8,988 bases of DNA, taken from NCBI GenBank assembly GCA_937983015.1, contig CALKAK010000116.1:1-8988 (forward strand), written 5' to 3'. The notes beneath the pieces are model-generated. The model was not told where the DNA came from. It did no database searches and saw nothing but the letters and a program-made list of their open reading frames with translations. This document shows positions 5,791 to 8,988 of this stretch, piece after piece. Both the position numbers and the translations under genes were made by a program. Position 1 is the stretch's first letter, and every line of letters starts with the position of its first letter. This DNA is from an uncultured Bacillaceae bacterium (GTDB lineage: Bacteria; Bacillota; Bacilli; Bacillales; Caldibacillaceae).

Positions 5791-6435
5791 ATGAAGGCTT
5801 TAGTTTTTGATTTTGATGGAACGATTGTCGACACAGAAAGTCTATGGTACGAGGTGTACAATGATTATTTCCGCGAACATTACGGTGTGGAAGTTCCCAT
5901 CGATTTGTTCGCGCGAGGAATCGGTTCGGGGGATTACGATATCTTCTATGAACTGGAGAAAGTTTTCGATTTACAGTTGGACTACCATGCTGTTAGTAAA
6001 CAATTATATGTGATCTTTGAAGATCGTACCGATTCATTGATCGTTCGCGATGGTGTTTTGGAATTGATCAAAACGGCAGAAAAAAATGAGTTAAGGCTTG
6101 CGATCGCCACTAGTTCTTCCCGCGTTTATATCAATCATTTTTTACAAAAATTCCATCTCGATGAATATTTTGAAGTGTTGACTACCAAAGACGATGTTCA
6201 TCAAGTCAAACCTCATCCCGAAATTTATTTGAAAACCATCGAGGAACTCGGTGTGGATACGGACGAAATCGTGGCGATCGAGGATTCTTATAATGGTTCG
6301 AAAGCTGCCGTTTCGGCTGGATTAACCTGTTATGTGGTGCCGAATAAAGTGACGGTACACGGCGATTTTCCACAAGAGGCGATTATCTTGAAAGATTTTA
6401 CACAACTCATAGAGAAAATTAATTATAATGAGTAA
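5791..6435 (+). CDS. HAD-superfamily hydrolase, beta-phosphoglucomutase-like phosphatase group
   Basis: The start is the ATG at 5791, with GAGGGAGGGTG at 5776-5786 in front; the in-frame ATG at 5722 would add 23 residues unlike the family. The 214-residue product is a typical subfamily IA HAD enzyme. It has motif I DFDGT with nucleophile D7 and acid/base D9, a helical cap at about residues 15-85, motif II threonine/serine in ATSSS (106-110), motif III K140 in KPHPEIY, and motif IV ED at 164-165 in IEDSYNGSKAA. It should hydrolyse or transfer phosphate on a small metabolite using Mg2+ in the cytoplasm. It resembles B. subtilis YhcW-like proteins, but sequence alone does not separate phosphatase from mutase or name the substrate. 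The gene stands alone with its own promoter and terminator. Confidence 0.9.
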   Translation: MKALVFDFDGTIVDTESLWYEVYNDYFREHYGVEVPIDLFARGIGSGDYDIFYELEKVFDLQLDYHAVSKQLYVIFEDRTDSLIVRDGVLELIKTAEKNELRLAIATSSSRVYINHFLQKFHLDEYFEVLTTKDDVHQVKPHPEIYLKTIEELGVDTDEIVAIEDSYNGSKAAVSAGLTCYVVPNKVTVHGDFPQEAIILKDFTQLIEKINYNE

Positions 6436-6447
6436 ATGATCGGTCTG

Positions 6448-6480
6448 AACATCCCGACGATAATTCCTGGGATGTTTTTT
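6448..6480 (+). terminator. intrinsic terminator of the HAD gene
   Basis: An 8-bp perfect stem (AACATCCC / GGGATGTT) with a 13-base loop ends in six T. It lies 12 bases after the stop. Confidence 0.85.
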
Positions 6481-6575
6481 ATCGTGCCAGATCGTTGGTA
6501 ATCGTCCGTATTTTTATATTTAATTTGAAAAGTCGCAAAAAAGGAAAACTAATTTATATTTATATGATTTTTAAG

Positions 6576-6604
6576 TTGACAATAGGAATTTAGATCATTA
6601 CAAT
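6576..6604 (+). promoter_or_regulatory. sigma-A promoter of the yclNOP operon
   Basis: TTGACA (6576-6581, perfect) and TACAAT (6599-6604, 5/6) are separated by 17 bases, an almost ideal sigma-A promoter. Transcription would start near 6611, inside the Fur operator, leaving a leader of about 86 bases. Between the HAD terminator and this promoter (6481-6575) I see nothing beyond A+T-rich DNA. Confidence 0.88.
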
Positions 6605-6609
6605 GTAAT

Positions 6610-6640
6610 TGAAAATGATTATCATTGAGAATCGTTATTC
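6610..6640 (+). promoter_or_regulatory. Fur operator, one strong and one weak 7-1-7 box in tandem
   Basis: TGAAAATGATTATCA (6610-6624) matches 14 of the 15 positions of the Bacillus Fur 7-1-7 consensus TGATAATnATTATCA, counting the free central base. A weaker second box (TGAGAATCGTTATTC, 6626-6640) follows directly. Together they cover the predicted transcription start, so iron-loaded Fur should block transcription. Confidence 0.88.
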
Positions 6641-6696
6641 CTGATTTGTATGCCTTTTCTTTAGATAGAAAACATAATAGAAAAGTAGGCAGATGG

Positions 6697-7650
6697 ATGA
6701 AAAAAAGATACTTGTTGCTTATTTTACTGGTACTATCATCGGTGTCGGTGTTTGTCGGGGTGACCGAGCTCGGTCCCGGTGATCTTTGGGACCTGAATTC
6801 GGAACAACAACAAGTTTTACTGATCAGCCGCATTCCCCGCTTAATCAGTATCATCGTTACCGGCGCGAGTTTAAGCATCGCTGGTGTGATCATGCAACAA
6901 TTGACGGGCAATAAATTTGTGTCGCCGACGACAGCGGGAACGATGGATTTTGCCCGGTTAGGGATTCTAGTCGCGATGTTTTTGTTTGCGAGTTCTGGAC
7001 CGCTGACGAAAATGTCGGTCGCTTTCCTATTCGCGCTGGGTGGAACGTTTTTATTTATGAAAATTTTAGACCATATTCGCTATAAAGACACGATTTTCGT
7101 CCCGTTAGTGGGACTGATGCTCGGGAATATCATCAGTTCTCTAGCTACCTTTTTCGCCTATCAAAACGATTTGATCCAGAACATTTCGTCTTGGTTGATC
7201 GGCGATTTTTCAATGATTATCAAAGGCCGGTATGAGTTCATCTATCTCAGCATTCCGATGTTAATACTCGCTTATCTATTCGCAAATCGTTTTACGATTG
7301 CCGGAATGGGTGAGTCTTTCGCGAAAAATTTAGGTTTGAATTACCGGCAAGTCGTGCAAGTAGGACTGATTATCGTAGCATTTATCACGGCGTCGGTCAT
7401 CATCACCGTTGGTGTGATCCCTTTTTTAGGATTGATCGTCCCGAACATCGTTTCGATCTTTCGTGGTGACCATCTAAAGAAAAATTTACCACATACTGCG
7501 CTTCTTGGTGCAAACTTTCTTTTGTTCTGTGATATCTTAGGTCGCATCATCATTTTTCCATATGAAATCCCGATCAATGTCATGGTGGGGGTCATCGGTA
7601 GTGCCATCTTTATTTACTTGTTGATCAGGAGACAGAGAAATGAAGCTTAG
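6697..7650 (+). CDS. yclN: ferric siderophore ABC transporter permease YclN
   Basis: YclN is one of two FecCD-family permeases of the YclNOPQ system, which in B. subtilis imports iron bound to petrobactin and its catecholate precursor. The 317-residue product is the same size as the B. subtilis protein and matches it closely as I recall it. It has RIPRLI (45-50), a MQQLTGNKFVSPTTAGTMD stretch starting at residue 66, GESFAKNLGLNY (205-216) and the ATPase-contact segment FLGLIVPNIVSIFRGD (243-258). It is hydrophobic, with about nine membrane helices. I chose the ATG at 6697, which has a weak AGG seven bases before it; the open frame extends upstream into the Fur operator, where no start is plausible. 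The gene overlaps yclO by 11 bases. Iron regulation is expected from the Fur boxes. Confidence 0.93.
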   Translation: MKKRYLLLILLVLSSVSVFVGVTELGPGDLWDLNSEQQQVLLISRIPRLISIIVTGASLSIAGVIMQQLTGNKFVSPTTAGTMDFARLGILVAMFLFASSGPLTKMSVAFLFALGGTFLFMKILDHIRYKDTIFVPLVGLMLGNIISSLATFFAYQNDLIQNISSWLIGDFSMIIKGRYEFIYLSIPMLILAYLFANRFTIAGMGESFAKNLGLNYRQVVQVGLIIVAFITASVIITVGVIPFLGLIVPNIVSIFRGDHLKKNLPHTALLGANFLLFCDILGRIIIFPYEIPINVMVGVIGSAIFIYLLIRRQRNEA

Positions 7651-8584
7651 GACGAAACTATGGTTATTAGCCGGGATCTCGCTATTATTGATTTTCGCTT
7701 TTTTATTTATCGATCTCGGTGGCGCCTGGACTTATATTTTGGAAAAAAGGTCACTGAAAGTAGTTGCCATCATCATTACGGGATTATCGATCGCTATCGC
7801 AACGGTTTTGTTTCAAACGATCACGCAAAATAAGATTTTAACCCCGAATATCATGGGGCTTGATGCCCTTTATTTATTCATATATACGGTCGTCGTTTTC
7901 CTCTTTGGTTCGACGACGGTAACGATGTTCGACCGAAATTTACAATTTATCATCGTCGTTTTGATAATGCTTTTATTCTCTGGATTGTTATACAGGTTTT
8001 TATTTACCGGAACGATAAAAAATGTGTATTTTCTTTTGTTGATCGGTTTTATTGCAGGCACGTTTTTCGATAGCTTGGCCACATTCATGCAAGTGTTGAT
8101 CGACCCGAATGAATTCCAGGTCGTCCAGGATAAAATGTTCGCATCCTTTAACAATATCAACACCGATATATTGCTGTTAGCAGTCATTCTCGTTGTTCTT
8201 GTACTACTTTATATGTATCGATATGCTAGATATTTTGATGTTCTGGCCTTGGGACGGGATATGGCGGTCAATCTCGGCGTTCCCTTTGAATCCGTCGTGA
8301 AACGATTATTAATGATGATCGCGATTCTCATATCAGTGGCAACGGCACTGGTCGGTCCGATTACCTTTTTAGGATTGATCGTAGCGAATCTGTCCTATGA
8401 ATTTATGAAAACTTATAAACATGTTTATTTGATCACCGGTGCTGTGTTTTTCAGTTTCATTGCACTGATCGGGGGACAGCTTTTGGTTGAGAGAGTTTTC
8501 ACTTTTTCCACGACAATCAGTGTGATCATTAACTTCTTCGGGGGCATCTATTTCATCTACCTGTTATTAAGGGGGAACCGTTGA
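7640..8584 (+). CDS. yclO: ferric siderophore ABC transporter permease YclO
   Basis: YclO is the second membrane subunit of the YclNOPQ importer and pairs with YclN to form the channel for ferric siderophore. The 314-residue product is FecCD-family and strongly hydrophobic, with an N-terminal helix at about 7-26 and a membrane core. Conserved landmarks are FQTITQNKILTPNIMGLDAL (58-77), LGRDMAVNLGV (204-214) and TFLGLIVANLSYEFM (242-256), which corresponds to the ATPase-contact region of YclN. The ATG follows AGGAGA at a seven-base spacing and overlaps the end of yclN by 11 bases. Its stop overlaps the yclP start by one base, so all three are translationally coupled. No defects are visible. 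Confidence 0.93.
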   Translation: MKLRTKLWLLAGISLLLIFAFLFIDLGGAWTYILEKRSLKVVAIIITGLSIAIATVLFQTITQNKILTPNIMGLDALYLFIYTVVVFLFGSTTVTMFDRNLQFIIVVLIMLLFSGLLYRFLFTGTIKNVYFLLLIGFIAGTFFDSLATFMQVLIDPNEFQVVQDKMFASFNNINTDILLLAVILVVLVLLYMYRYARYFDVLALGRDMAVNLGVPFESVVKRLLMMIAILISVATALVGPITFLGLIVANLSYEFMKTYKHVYLITGAVFFSFIALIGGQLLVERVFTFSTTISVIINFFGGIYFIYLLLRGNR

Positions 8585-8988
8585 TGGTTGATATTATTCA
8601 AGTGACAAAGCGCTACGGCGAGAAAGAAGTCGTAAAAGATGTCACTGTGAAAATCGCAAAAGGAAAAATTACATCTTTTATCGGACCGAACGGAGCTGGT
8701 AAAAGTACCCTGCTTTCTATGGTCAGCCGTCTCATCGTGAAAGATGAAGGGGAGATTTTGATCGATGGAATGGATATAGACAAACGAAAAAATCAAGAGC
8801 TGGCGAAAAAAGTATCGATTTTAAAACAGTCTAACCAGATTAATCTCCGTTTGACGGTTCGTGAACTCGTTTCTTTCGGGCGTTTTCCATATTCACAAGG
8901 TAGATTGACGGAAGAAGACTGGGTTCATGTCGATGAAGCGATCCAATTTATGGAGTTGGAAGAGATTCAGCATGAATATTTGGATGAG
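8584..8988 (+). CDS. yclP: ferric siderophore ABC transporter ATPase YclP, 3' end cut by the window edge
   Basis: The frame opens at the ATG at 8584, which shares one base with the yclO stop (TGATG) and has AAGGGGG eight bases before it. It stays open for 135 residues to the last base. YclP is the ATPase of the YclNOPQ iron-siderophore importer; the usual length is about 250, so roughly half is present. Walker A GPNGAGKST spans residues 34-42 and the Q-loop glutamine is Q82 in ILKQSNQINLRLTV. The SFGRFPYSQGRLTEEDW stretch (100-116) is typical of YclP and iron-chelate ATPases. The window ends just before the expected LSGGQ signature, so Walker B and the switch histidine cannot be checked. A yclQ binding-protein gene is expected beyond the window. 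Confidence 0.93.
   Translation, partial: MVDIIQVTKRYGEKEVVKDVTVKIAKGKITSFIGPNGAGKSTLLSMVSRLIVKDEGEILIDGMDIDKRKNQELAKKVSILKQSNQINLRLTVRELVSFGRFPYSQGRLTEEDWVHVDEAIQFMELEEIQHEYLDE

Overview
The window looks like a chromosomal segment of a low-to-moderate GC Bacillaceae-type Firmicute. The evidence is the Bacillus-style Mrp operon tail, a FBP-type L-lactate dehydrogenase, a yclNOP iron-siderophore locus, strong Shine-Dalgarno sequences, TTG/GTG starts, sigma-A promoters, and cre- and Fur-like operators. The species cannot be fixed from the sequence alone. Every supported gene lies on the + strand.

Layout: (1) 1-1034 is the end of a Mrp-type Na+/H+ antiporter operon: mrpE (5' end outside the window), mrpF and mrpG, overlapping and closed by a terminator. 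(2) 1175-2285 is a stand-alone gene for a beta-propeller-like FG-GAP/VCBS repeat protein with six calcium-loop motifs, no visible signal peptide and a lysine-rich tail, followed by its own terminator. (3) 2424-3440 is ldh with a TTG start and a terminator. (4) 3461-5492 is a two-gene ABC importer (LIV-type permease plus ATPase, TrpYZ-like). A regulatory region precedes it: a perfect cre-like palindrome, helically spaced A-tracts, a sigma-A promoter and a second perfect palindrome. A long hairpin terminator ends it. No substrate-binding protein gene is present beside it. (5) 5650-6480 is a single HAD-family phosphatase gene with its own promoter and terminator. (6) 6576 to the window end is a Fur-controlled yclN-yclO-yclP operon for ferric siderophore uptake, cut inside yclP just before its ABC signature.

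The genes form five separate transcription units, not one pathway. Common themes are membrane transport (Na+/H+ exchange, probable amino-acid-like solute uptake, siderophore uptake) and central metabolism (lactate, phosphoester hydrolysis). No phage, insertion sequence, CRISPR, tRNA or rRNA was seen. The least ordinary pieces are the FG-GAP protein with its poly-lysine tail and 50-base homopurine tract, and the architecture upstream of the two-gene ABC importer. I found no convincing evidence of an undescribed multi-gene system.
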